A stretch of 19,561 nt of DNA from IDS-8 sp964607425. GTDB taxonomy: Bacteria; Pseudomonadota; Gammaproteobacteria; Steroidobacterales; Woeseiaceae. The stretch lies in the NCBI GenBank assembly GCA_964607425.1, contig CAZSKQ010000065.1:1-19561 (forward strand), given 5' to 3'. This document shows, in pieces, positions 7,374 through 15,300 of this stretch (positions are counted from its first letter, which is position 1; every line of letters starts with the position of its first letter). The notes under the pieces were generated by a model. It saw only the letters and a program-made list of their open reading frames with translations. It did no database searches and was not told where the DNA came from. Position numbers and translations under genes: made by a program.

Positions 7374-8219
7374 ATGCTGCGCCTGGAATCCATGATCGCC
7401 GTGGCGGTGCTCGCGTTACTGGCCACTCCAGCCGTAATGCCCCGCGCCGCCGAAGGCGCGGAACCCCTGGTAATCGGCGATACCTTCACACTGGACTCAA
7501 AAGTGCTGAAGGAGACGCGGCGGATCAACGTCTTCACGCCGACGTACTATGGCACGCCGTTCGACGCCCCGTTGCCGGTGCTGTACATGCCGGACGGGGG
7601 CCGCGACGAGGATTTTCTGCACATCGCGGGACTGGTGCAGATACTGTCCGCCAACGGCGGCATGCGGCCGTTCCTGCTGGTCGGCATCGAGAACACCGAG
7701 CGCCGCCGTGACATGACGGGGCCTACAAAGAATCCCGATGATCGCCGCATCGCGCCGCGCGTCGGCGGCTCGGCGGCGTTCCGCGCCTTCATCCGCGACG
7801 AGCTCATGCCGGATATCCGCGGTCGTTACCGCGTGACGGACGAAACCGCCATCGTCGGCGAATCGCTCGCCGGATTGTTCGTGGTGGAAACCTTCCTGCT
7901 CGATCCGGAGCTGTTCGATACTTACATCGCGTTCGATCCCAGCCTGTGGTGGAACAACGAGGCCCTGGTGGCTGGCGCCGGCGAGAAGCTGCGAGCAAAA
8001 TCGAGCCTCGCGGCCGTGCTGTACCTGGCGACGGGCAGCGACGCGGGGCTGGAGCCCGCGCTGATGCAACTGGTATCCGCGGTCAGCGAATATCCACAAG
8101 TGCGCGTGCATTACGAAATATTGCGGGATGAGACGCACGCAACGATCTACCATCCGGCCGCGCTGCGCGCCTTCCGGACGGTGTTCGCGCCTCCTTCCGA
8201 GGGCCCGGATACCCGGTGA
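7374..8219 (+). CDS. Secreted alpha/beta hydrolase (predicted esterase)
   Basis: The 281-residue protein begins with a signal peptide (hydrophobic 7-21, cleavage near ARA/AEG around 25-29). It belongs to the alpha/beta-hydrolase branch that includes Fes/IroE-like and esterase D-like enzymes. Visible features are RRINVFTP (49-56), PVLYMPDGG (68-76), the nucleophile elbow GESLAG with Ser164, FDPSLWW (187-193), and a C-terminal His in DETHAT (His255, with His260 as an alternative). The acid residue is not certain, and the true substrate (a siderophore ester, an acyl ester or other) cannot be read from the sequence. The start ATG has GGGGGAGA upstream. The gene converges with the tetR gene, with 10 bp between stops. 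Confidence 0.85.
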   Translation: MLRLESMIAVAVLALLATPAVMPRAAEGAEPLVIGDTFTLDSKVLKETRRINVFTPTYYGTPFDAPLPVLYMPDGGRDEDFLHIAGLVQILSANGGMRPFLLVGIENTERRRDMTGPTKNPDDRRIAPRVGGSAAFRAFIRDELMPDIRGRYRVTDETAIVGESLAGLFVVETFLLDPELFDTYIAFDPSLWWNNEALVAGAGEKLRAKSSLAAVLYLATGSDAGLEPALMQLVSAVSEYPQVRVHYEILRDETHATIYHPAALRAFRTVFAPPSEGPDTR

Positions 8220-8229
8220 TTCCGGACCT

Positions 8230-8850
8230 TCAGGATTCTTCCCGCGCCGGTCCCAGCTCGGAGCTCAGCAACGAGCGTACGGTGGTCGATATGGAATCGA
8301 GACTGTCCCCGGTGTCGGACACCAGGCGGGCGACGAACGCACCCGAGAGCAGGAGCAGCAGCGCATCGCCCAGCGCTTCGGGATCGCGGGCTTGCATCTC
8401 GGTACAGATTTCCCGCAGCCGGTGACGCAGCTTTTCGTGGTGCTGCATGACGATCTGGCGGCCGGGATGTTCCGCGTCCGGCAGTTCCGCCGCGGCGTTG
8501 GAGAACGGGCAGCCGCGTGCGGCCGGGTTGCAGCAGGCCTGCTGGAGCGCACAGAACAACGCTTCGATCTGCTTCTCCGGCTGGCCTTGTAAAGGCTCCA
8601 TCAGGCCGTCCCACCACTGCCAGAACTCGCGGTCCTGTTCGGCCAGGTACTCCGCGATGAGCTCGTCTTTCGACGCGAAGTTGCGGTAGAGGCTCATCTT
8701 GGTCGTGCCCGCCTCGGCCGCGATCAACTCGACCCCGACGCCGCGGATGCCGCGCTGGTAGAAGAGATCGCGCGCCGTCTCGCAGATGCGCTCGCGCGCG
8801 GGCCGCTTGCTCTTGCGGCTTGCCTGCTTTTCCCCGACGTCTGCACTCAT
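8230..8850 (-). CDS. TetR-family transcriptional repressor of the RND efflux operon
   Basis: This 206-residue protein has an N-terminal TetR helix-turn-helix at about residues 19-65 (RERICETARDLFYQRGIRGVGVELIAAEAGTTKMSLYRNFASKDELI). The C-terminal ligand domain contains CCNPAARGCPFSNAAAE, typical of a common TetR subgroup. It is divergent from the RND pump operon, and a palindrome in the shared 171-bp region overlaps the pump promoter, so it very probably represses the pump and itself and releases on binding a pump substrate. The ATG at 8850 follows AGGAAA by seven bases. The inducer is unknown. Confidence 0.92.
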   Translation of the reverse strand: MSADVGEKQASRKSKRPARERICETARDLFYQRGIRGVGVELIAAEAGTTKMSLYRNFASKDELIAEYLAEQDREFWQWWDGLMEPLQGQPEKQIEALFCALQQACCNPAARGCPFSNAAAELPDAEHPGRQIVMQHHEKLRHRLREICTEMQARDPEALGDALLLLLSGAFVARLVSDTGDSLDSISTTVRSLLSSELGPAREES

Positions 8851-8863
8851 GACAAATTTCCTG

Positions 8864-8892
8864 TTGACACGTTACTGACCGGTCTGTATCGT
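8864..8892 (+). promoter_or_regulatory. Efflux operon sigma70 promoter overlapped by a TetR-type operator
   Basis: A perfect -35 hexamer TTGACA (8864-8869) is followed, after exactly 17 bp, by TATCGT (8887-8892), giving a start near 8899 and an untranslated leader of about 120 bases before the adaptor gene. The palindrome TACTGACCGGTCTGTA (8873-8888), with half-sites matching at seven of eight positions, fills the spacer and reaches into the -10 box. This is a classic position for repression by a TetR protein. Binding is inferred, not shown. Confidence 0.75.
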
Positions 8893-9021
8893 CCGGGCCT
8901 GATGAGACCGAACGGTATAGTAACACTTTCCGGCTGGGGATGCACCGTTCAAAACCTCAGCCAGATCAACAGCATCCAAGTTTAGCCCGACCACGTAACA
9001 ACAATATCAAGGAGTTGTGCC

Positions 9022-10194
9022 ATGACATCCCGCCCCACCCGGCTGATTTCCGGCCTGGCCGCCACGATCCTCGCTGTCGCCCTGGCCGGCTGTAACGCCA
9101 GCAACGCGGGTCCCCAGCAGGAGCCGCCCCCTGCTCCGCAGGTCTCGGTGGCCGCCGTGGCCGTCCAGCCGATGCACGAGTGGCAGGAATTCACCGGTCG
9201 CCTGCGGGCCGTGGAGTCCGTCGAGGTACGCCCGCGCGTGAGCGGGTACGTGGAATCGGTGCATTTCGACGAGGGCAGCCGGGTCGCGGCCGGCGACATC
9301 CTGTTCCGCATCGATGCCCGCCCGTTCCAGGCCGAGGTAGACCGCCTCGCCGCCGAGCACGAACGAGCGCAGGCGCAGCTCGCGCTCGCCGCTTCCAATC
9401 GTGAGCGCGCAGCACGCCTCTTCGAGGAGAACGCCATCTCGCGTGAGGAGCTCGACAGCCTCACCACGGGCGAGGCCATTGCGGCCGCCGAGCTCGCGTC
9501 GGTAGAAGCCGCGCTAAAGGCGGCGAACCTCGATCTCGAGTTCACCACGGTAGTGGCGCCGATCGACGGCCGCGTGTCGAATGCCCTGGTCACGGCCGGC
9601 AACCTCGTCGACAGCTCGACCTTGCTGACGACGCTCGTGTCAGACGACCCGATCTACGCCTACTTCTATGCCGACGAGCATAGTTACCTGCAGTTCATGG
9701 AAGGCCAGGACCCGGCCGCGGCCCGCAGCGCCAAGGTCCACGTCGGGCTGATCAACGAGCAGGGTTATCCCCACCAAGGCCGCCTCGATTTCCTGGACAA
9801 CCGCGTCGATCCCGAGTCCGGGACCATCCGCGGGCGCGCGGTACTCGACAACGAGGACGGACGCTTTACGCCCGGGCTTTTCGTGCGATTGAAGCTCGTG
9901 AGCTCCCGGACGCAAACCGTGGCACTCATCGACGATCGCGCCATCGGCACGGATCTCGGTCAGAAATACGTGCTGGTGCTGGACGAGGCCAACGTCGCGC
10001 AGTACCGCGCCGTGGAAACGGGCCCGCTGGTGGACGACCTGCGCATCGTCACGAGCGGGCTCGAAGCCGGCGAACGGGTGATCGTGAACGGTCTGCAGCG
10101 CGTGCGCCCCGGCGCCACCGTCGCCCCCACGCTGGTGGCGATGGAGCGCGATGCCCGCGACCTGGAACACCTCGCCGCGGACACGGGACGATGA
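9022..10194 (+). CDS. RND efflux periplasmic adaptor subunit (membrane fusion protein, MexE/AcrA-like)
   Basis: This 390-residue adaptor bridges the inner-membrane pump and the outer-membrane channel of a tripartite efflux system. It has a lipoprotein signal with lipobox LAGC (21-24), so it is anchored to the inner membrane through Cys24. It then shows a first lipoyl half-motif with VRPRVSGYVESVHFDEGSRV at about 71-90, an alpha-helical hairpin rich in Ala, Glu and Arg at about 105-175, the second lipoyl half (TTVVAPIDGRVSNALVTAGNLV), and beta-barrel and membrane-proximal domains. The start ATG has AAGGAG upstream. It is the first gene of the operon and is separated from the pump gene by 173 bp of REP-like repeats, unusual inside such operons. 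Confidence 0.95.
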   Translation: MTSRPTRLISGLAATILAVALAGCNASNAGPQQEPPPAPQVSVAAVAVQPMHEWQEFTGRLRAVESVEVRPRVSGYVESVHFDEGSRVAAGDILFRIDARPFQAEVDRLAAEHERAQAQLALAASNRERAARLFEENAISREELDSLTTGEAIAAAELASVEAALKAANLDLEFTTVVAPIDGRVSNALVTAGNLVDSSTLLTTLVSDDPIYAYFYADEHSYLQFMEGQDPAAARSAKVHVGLINEQGYPHQGRLDFLDNRVDPESGTIRGRAVLDNEDGRFTPGLFVRLKLVSSRTQTVALIDDRAIGTDLGQKYVLVLDEANVAQYRAVETGPLVDDLRIVTSGLEAGERVIVNGLQRVRPGATVAPTLVAMERDARDLEHLAADTGR

Positions 10195-10220
10195 GGCCCC
10201 CCTCCCCTCGCCGACGACCG

Positions 10221-10318
10221 GAGCATCGCGCGCGATGCGCCCCCCCTGCAGGAGCGCGCACTGTGCGCGACCCCAAGGCCAGCGAACGGAGCATCGCACG
10301 CAGTGCGCGCTCCTGCAG
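10221..10318. repeat. REP-like repeat cluster inside the efflux operon
   Basis: Three related palindromic units fill the gap between the adaptor and pump genes. These are a perfect 16-nt palindrome at 10223-10238 (GCATCGCGCGCGATGC), a forward unit at 10245-10272 with a CGCGCA-CTG-TGCGCG hairpin, and a reverse unit at 10291-10318. The forward and reverse units carry CTGCAGGAGCGCGCACTG in opposite orientations and match the pair at 7101-7170. Such hairpins may stabilise the upstream mRNA or alter pump stoichiometry. Confidence 0.75.
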
Positions 10319-10367
10319 CGCGATCACCGCGGCGCCGATCGCCACTTTCAATCTTTGAGGCACGGGC

Positions 10368-13300
10368 ATGAACTTTTCCCAGTTTTTCGTCGAGCGGCCG
10401 ATCTTTGCCGCTGTCCTGTCGATCATCATCTTTATCTCCGGTGCCCTTGCGCTCGACAAGTTGCCGATCAGCGAGTACCCGGAGGTCGTGCCGCCGACGA
10501 TCGTCGTGCGCGCCACCTACCCGGGCGCGAACCCGGAGGTCATCGCCGAGACGGTGGCGTCGCCGCTAGAGCAGGCGATAAACGGCGTCGAAGACATGCT
10601 TTACATGTCATCGATGGCCACCTCCGACGGCGTGATGACTCTTACGATCACGTTCGCGCTCGGCACCGATCTCGACCTCGCGCAGCAGCAGGTGCAGAAC
10701 CGCGTGCAGCAGACGCTGCCGAAGCTGCCGTCGGAAGTGCAGCAGATCGGGGTCGTCACCGAAAAGTCCTCGCCCACCCTCACCATGGTCGTGCACCTGG
10801 TGTCGCCGGACGATCGCTACGACATGCTATACCTGTCGAATTACGCCTTGCTGCGCATCCGCGATGAGCTGACCCGTATACCCGGTATCGGCGATGCGCA
10901 AGTGTTCGGGGCCGGCGAATACGCGATGCGCGTATGGCTCGATCCGGAGAAAGTCGCGGCCCTGAACCTGACGGCCACCGACGTCGTCAACGCCATCCGC
11001 GAGCAGAACATCCAGGTGGCGGCCGGCAAGCTCGGCGCGGCTCCAGCGCCGAGCGCCGCACAGTTCCAGCTCCTCATCGACACCAAGGGCCGCCTCACGA
11101 CGGAGGAGGAATTCGCAAGCATCATTGTCAAGGCCGGACCGCGCGGGCAGATCGTGCGCCTGGAGGACGTAGCGCGAATCGAGCTCGGCGCCAATTCCTA
11201 CGCATTGCGGGCGCTGCTCGACAACCAGCCGGCCGCGGGCATCGGCATTTTCCAGCGGCCCGGTTCGAACGCGCTCGAGCTCTCGAAGGCCGTGCGCACG
11301 CGCATGGCGGAGCTCAAGGCCGAGTTTCCGGACGGCGTCGACTACCAGATCGTCTATGACCCGACGACGTTCGTTCGCGATTCGATCGAAGCCGTGGTAC
11401 ATACGCTGCTGGAGGCGCTGCTCCTCGTCGTGCTCGTCGTCGTGCTGTTCCTGCAGACGTGGCGCGCCTCGATCATCCCGCTCGCGGCCGTGCCCGTGTC
11501 GCTGGTCGGCACGCTGGCCGTGATGCACCTGTTCGGCTTTTCGCTCAACGCCCTCTCGCTGTTCGGGCTCGTGCTTGCCATTGGCATCGTCGTGGACGAT
11601 GCGATCGTGGTAGTCGAGAACGTCGAGCGCAACATTCGTGAAGGATTGAAACCGGTCGCCGCGACCAAGCAGGCGATGCGCGAGGTTACGGGCCCGATCG
11701 TTGCGACGGCGCTGGTGCTCGTCGCGGTGTTCGTACCGACCGCGTTCATCAGCAGCCTGACCGGGCAGTTCTACCGCCAGTTCGCGATCACCATCGCGAT
11801 CAGCACCGTTATCTCCGCAATCAACTCGCTGACCCTGTCGCCCGCATTGGCAGCCATGCTGCTGAAGGAGCACGGCGAACAACCGGACCGCCTGCAGCGG
11901 GGCATCGACCGCGCGTTTGGCTGGGTGCTCCGGCCGTTCAACCGGCTGTTCGACCGCGGCTCACGCGGCTACGTCGGCGTGACCGGACGCGTGCTGCGCC
12001 GTTCCGGTATCGCGGTGACCGTGTTCGCGGGGCTGATCGCCCTGACGTGGTTTGGCTTCGCGAATGTGCCATCGGGCTTCATCCCGCAGCAGGACAAGCA
12101 GTACCTCGTCGCGTTCGCGCAGTTGCCGGAAGCTGCAACCCTCGACCGCACGAGCCAGGTGATCGAGCGCATGGGCGACATCGCCCTCCGCCACCCGGGC
12201 GTCGAGCATTCGATCGCGTTCCCCGGTCTCTCGATCAACGGCTTCGTCAACGCGCCGAACGCGGGTATCGTGTTCGTCGGGCTGTCCGATTTCGCGGAGC
12301 GCGACGATCCCGCTTTGTCCGCCAATGCGATCGCCGGCGCCCTGAACCAGGAGTTCGCCTCCATACAAGAGGCGTTCGTCGCGGTCTTCCCGCCGCCGCC
12401 CATCATGGGCCTTGGCTCGATCGGCGGCTTCCGCATGCAGATCGAGGACCGCGCAGGACTCGGCTTCGAGACGCTGTTTGCCGAAACGCAGAAGCTCATC
12501 GGCACCGGCTGGCAGACACCCGGCCTCACCAATCTCTTCTCCGGCTTCCAGATCAACGCGCCCCAGCTACGCGTCGAGGTGAACCGCGAGAAAGCGAAGG
12601 CGCAGGGCGTCGACCTGCAGCGGCTGTTCGAGACGATGCAGATTTATCTCGGTTCGCTGTACGTCAACGACTTCAACCGCTTCGGCCGCACCTACCAGGT
12701 CAAGGCGCAGGCGGCGATGGACTTCCGCCTGCAGCCCGAGGACGTGGTCAACCTCAAGGTGCGCAACGACCGCGGCCAGATGGTGCCGCTCGGCAGCTTC
12801 GTGTCGCTAAAGCAGACATCGGGGCCGGATATCGTGCCGCATTACAACGGCTATCGCACAGCCGAGATCAACGGCGCGCCGGCACCGGGGTACAGCTCGG
12901 GCGAAGCGCAGGCCGCAATGGCGGCGATCGCGGAGCGCCTGCTGCCGAACGGCATGGAATACGAGTGGACCGACCTCACGTACCAGCAGGAACTCGCCGG
13001 TAACACGGCGGTCTGGATCTTTCCGCTCTGCGTGCTGCTGGCGTTTCTCGTGCTCGCCGCGCTGTACGAAAGCTGGAGCCTGCCGCTGGCCGTGATCCTG
13101 ATCGTGCCGATGGTGCTGCTCTCCGCCATCGCCGGCGTCTGGCTCACCGGCGGAGACAACAACATCTTCACGCAGATCGGATTGATCGTGCTGGTCGGGC
13201 TCGCGTGCAAGAACGCGATCCTGATCGTCGAGTTCGCCAAGGATCGCGAGGCCGCCGGCGCGAGCACCTGGGCCGCGGTGATCGAGGCCTGCCGGCTGCG

Positions 13301-13589
13301 GCTGCGCCCGATTCTGATGACGTCGATGGCCTTCATCATGGGCGTGGTGCCGCTGGTGCTGGCGAGCGGCGCGGGCAGCGAAATGCGGCATGCCATGGGC
13401 ATCGCGGTGTTCTCCGGAATGCTCGGCGTGACCTTCTTCGGCCTGCTGTTCACACCGGTCTTCTACTGGGTCCTGCGGCGCCTCACCGGTGCACTGCGCC
13501 CGGGAGACGAGCCGGAAATCACATCGAATGAGCCGCGCCGGCCGCTTTTCCGCGGTTGGGCACTGCGCGGCTCGAGGGCAACACAATGA
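10368..13589 (+). CDS. RND multidrug efflux pump, inner-membrane subunit (HAE1 family, MexF/AcrB-like)
   Basis: This 1073-residue proton-driven pump has the usual HAE1 length and layout. It starts NFSQFFVERPIFAAVLSIII (first membrane span), followed by a large periplasmic porter domain, spans 2-6, a second periplasmic domain from about residue 560, and the final span group. The proton-relay residues are present: Asp410-Asp411 in IGIVVDDAIVVVEN, and Lys948 in GLACKNAILIVEF. TFGLALGTDLDLAQQQVQNRVQ-like porter sequence and the PFNRLF linker before the second half resemble MexF-type pumps. Substrates cannot be predicted with confidence. The stop TGA (13587-13589) overlaps the ATG of the channel gene as ATGA, indicating translational coupling. 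Confidence 0.96.
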   Translation: MNFSQFFVERPIFAAVLSIIIFISGALALDKLPISEYPEVVPPTIVVRATYPGANPEVIAETVASPLEQAINGVEDMLYMSSMATSDGVMTLTITFALGTDLDLAQQQVQNRVQQTLPKLPSEVQQIGVVTEKSSPTLTMVVHLVSPDDRYDMLYLSNYALLRIRDELTRIPGIGDAQVFGAGEYAMRVWLDPEKVAALNLTATDVVNAIREQNIQVAAGKLGAAPAPSAAQFQLLIDTKGRLTTEEEFASIIVKAGPRGQIVRLEDVARIELGANSYALRALLDNQPAAGIGIFQRPGSNALELSKAVRTRMAELKAEFPDGVDYQIVYDPTTFVRDSIEAVVHTLLEALLLVVLVVVLFLQTWRASIIPLAAVPVSLVGTLAVMHLFGFSLNALSLFGLVLAIGIVVDDAIVVVENVERNIREGLKPVAATKQAMREVTGPIVATALVLVAVFVPTAFISSLTGQFYRQFAITIAISTVISAINSLTLSPALAAMLLKEHGEQPDRLQRGIDRAFGWVLRPFNRLFDRGSRGYVGVTGRVLRRSGIAVTVFAGLIALTWFGFANVPSGFIPQQDKQYLVAFAQLPEAATLDRTSQVIERMGDIALRHPGVEHSIAFPGLSINGFVNAPNAGIVFVGLSDFAERDDPALSANAIAGALNQEFASIQEAFVAVFPPPPIMGLGSIGGFRMQIEDRAGLGFETLFAETQKLIGTGWQTPGLTNLFSGFQINAPQLRVEVNREKAKAQGVDLQRLFETMQIYLGSLYVNDFNRFGRTYQVKAQAAMDFRLQPEDVVNLKVRNDRGQMVPLGSFVSLKQTSGPDIVPHYNGYRTAEINGAPAPGYSSGEAQAAMAAIAERLLPNGMEYEWTDLTYQQELAGNTAVWIFPLCVLLAFLVLAALYESWSLPLAVILIVPMVLLSAIAGVWLTGGDNNIFTQIGLIVLVGLACKNAILIVEFAKDREAAGASTWAAVIEACRLRLRPILMTSMAFIMGVVPLVLASGAGSEMRHAMGIAVFSGMLGVTFFGLLFTPVFYWVLRRLTGALRPGDEPEITSNEPRRPLFRGWALRGSRATQ

Positions 13590-15004
13590 AGCGCATTATC
13601 GTTCTACTCTCAGCGACGCTTGGGCTGAGCGCGTGCGCCGTCGGTCCGGAGTACCATGCTCCGGAGACGGCGGCGCCGCAATTCCACAACGCAGTCGAGG
13701 CGCAGTTCGCGCAGGCGGCGATCGAGCAGGCCTGGTGGCACGAGTTCGGCGACCCGGTGCTGGACGACCTCATCACCCGCGCGCTCGCGAACGACCTCGA
13801 CCTGCACATAGCCGCCGCGCGGCTGCGCGAGGCGCGGGCGATATTCGACGACCGTTCGCTCGACCGGCTGCCGACCGTGACCGCCGCCGGCGCCTACGAC
13901 CGGCGCAAGGTGCAGCAACCGGGATTCAGCGAGCAGCCGATCGCCTCGGAAACCTACGACCTGGGGTTCGACGCCTTCTGGGAGCTCGACCTGTTCGGCC
14001 GGGTACAAAGTGCTGTTGACGCCGCGCGCGCGGACGCGGAAGCAGCGCGGGCGAACCTGCACGCGGCCCAGGTCAGCGTCGCCGCCGAGGTTGCACGGAA
14101 TTACCTGGAGTTGCTCGGGGCCGAACGCCGTTACGAAGTCGCGGTCGCCAACCGCGATAACCAGCAGGAAACACTGCGCCTGACGCGCGTCCGCTACGAG
14201 CTGGGCCGGGGCACCGAGCTTGACCTCGCGAGCGCCGCGGCGCGCCTCGCGGCCATCGAGGCGAGCCTGCCGCCGTTGATCATTACCGAGCGCGCGGCGC
14301 GGCACCGGCTTGCCGTGCTGCTGGGCCGGCAGCCGGGCACGCTGGAATTCACGGCCGGTGCGGATTCGGAGGCGATCAGCAAGTCCTTCACGAACCCGCT
14401 GCCGATCGGGGATCCGGAGTCTCTCTTGCGGCGCCGTCCCGACATCCGGGTGGCGGAGCGCCAACTGGCGGCGGCCACCGCGCGCGTGGGCATCGCCACG
14501 GCCGACCTCTTTCCGCGGCTCACGATCAGCGGGTTTGTCGGCTTCGTGACCGGCGACGCCGACCAAATCGGGGAATCGGCCGCCGAAGCCTGGAGCATGA
14601 CGCCCGTGCTGAGCTGGGCCGCGTTCGACCTCGGCAGCGTGCGGGCGCGACTGCGCGCGACGGAGGCGCAGGCGGACGGTGCGCTGGCGTTCTACGAGCA
14701 GACCGTGCTGCGGGCCCTGGAGGAAACCGAGAACGCATTTGTCGCTTATGCGCAGAACCAGGACCGACTCGCCGCGCTGCTGGACCAGGCGGCCGCATCG
14801 CGGCGCGCGGCCGAGCTCGCGCGCATCCGCTACCGCGAGGGCGCAATCGATTTCCTGCGGCTGCTGGACGCGGAGCGCACCGTGCTCGAAGCCGAAGATG
14901 CCGTGGCCATCGCGCAAACCGCGTTGAACACGTCGGTGGTCGCCATTTACAAGGCGCTGGGCGGCGGCTGGGAAGCCGCACCGGCGCTCGCGGAGTCGAG
15001 GTAA
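13586..15004 (+). CDS. RND efflux outer-membrane channel lipoprotein (NodT/OprM family)
   Basis: The 472-residue channel starts at the ATG at 13586, which overlaps the pump stop; an upstream in-frame ATG at 13556 lies within the pump gene and would spoil the signal peptide. The N-terminus MKRIIVLLSATLGLSAC is a lipoprotein signal with lipobox LSAC (14-17), followed by the family hallmark VGPEYHAP. Two OEP repeats follow, each with long helices and a conserved motif: FDAFWELDLFGRVQSAVDAARADAEA in the first half, and SWAAFDLGSVRARLRATEAQADGAL in the second. RRRPDIRVAERQLAAATARVGIATADLFPRL is also diagnostic. Trimers form the duct through which the pump expels substrates. Confidence 0.95.
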   Translation: MKRIIVLLSATLGLSACAVGPEYHAPETAAPQFHNAVEAQFAQAAIEQAWWHEFGDPVLDDLITRALANDLDLHIAAARLREARAIFDDRSLDRLPTVTAAGAYDRRKVQQPGFSEQPIASETYDLGFDAFWELDLFGRVQSAVDAARADAEAARANLHAAQVSVAAEVARNYLELLGAERRYEVAVANRDNQQETLRLTRVRYELGRGTELDLASAAARLAAIEASLPPLIITERAARHRLAVLLGRQPGTLEFTAGADSEAISKSFTNPLPIGDPESLLRRRPDIRVAERQLAAATARVGIATADLFPRLTISGFVGFVTGDADQIGESAAEAWSMTPVLSWAAFDLGSVRARLRATEAQADGALAFYEQTVLRALEETENAFVAYAQNQDRLAALLDQAAASRRAAELARIRYREGAIDFLRLLDAERTVLEAEDAVAIAQTALNTSVVAIYKALGGGWEAAPALAESR

Positions 15005-15007
15005 GCC

Positions 15008-15269
15008 ATGCCGGACGACAATTCCAACACCGAGCTCGAACCCGGCGTGATCGCCCTGGGCGTGGTGTACGCCGCCGCCCTCCTGACCCTGGTTCTCCTN
15101 NNNNNNNNNNNNNNNNNNNNNNNNNNNNNNNNNNNNNNNNNNNNNNNNNNNNNNNNNNNNNNNNNNNNNNNNNNNNNNNNNNNNNNNNNNNNNNNNNNNG
15201 CGTGATCGCCCTGGGCGTGGTGTACGCCGCCGCCCTCCTGACCCTGGTTCTCCTCTTCGCCCTGTAGGA
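15008..15269 (+). CDS. 34-residue single-span membrane protein, artificially split by an assembly gap
   Basis: The ATG at 15008 comes four bases after the channel gene stop, with GAGG upstream. The frame runs MPDDNSNTELEPGVIALGVV and reaches the N run in a hydrophobic stretch. The 55 bases before the gap are repeated exactly after it. Merging them gives an uninterrupted frame ending LLTLVLLFAL and TAG at 15267, 34 residues in all. The first 12 residues are polar and acidic, and residues 13-34 form one transmembrane helix. It is not a protein I recognise. Position and size invite comparison with small pump partners such as AcrZ, but there is no visible sequence similarity. Feature coordinates include the gap. 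Confidence 0.6.
15100..15199. other. Scaffold gap of 100 N
   Basis: The run is exactly 100 N, the usual placeholder for a gap of unknown length. The flanks are identical for 55 bases (15045-15099 and 15200-15254), so the joined contigs probably overlap and no sequence is missing. About 155 bp of this window would then not exist in the genome. Confidence 0.9.
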
Positions 15270-15287
15270 GCCCGCCATGCGGGCGAC
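15261..15287 (+). repeat. REP-like element at the end of the efflux operon
   Basis: CCTGTAGGAGCCCGCCATGC and the following GGGCGACC match the GTAGGAGC-type REP of Xanthomonas-like genomes. The hairpin is GCCCGC (15270-15275) with GCGGGC (15279-15284) and a CAT loop. The TAG stop of the 34-residue gene lies inside the element. It sits between the ends of convergent transcription units and may protect mRNA ends or aid termination; no U-tract follows. Confidence 0.7.
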
Positions 15288-15300
15288 CGCCATAGCGTGG

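Noticed and set aside
8916..8921. TATAGT as an alternative -10 box for the efflux operon
   Set aside because: No -35 hexamer lies at a workable distance, and the TTGACA/TATCGT pair upstream is better and overlaps the operator.
10827..11882. 351-codon minus-strand open frame inside the pump gene
   Set aside because: It lies fully opposite a clearly conserved RND gene, and its His/Arg/Glu-rich composition is typical of an antisense frame.
15045..15254. Tandem direct repeat around the N run as a biological repeat or attachment site
   Set aside because: The exact 55-base length, the exact 100-N spacer and the restored reading frame fit an assembly overlap better.
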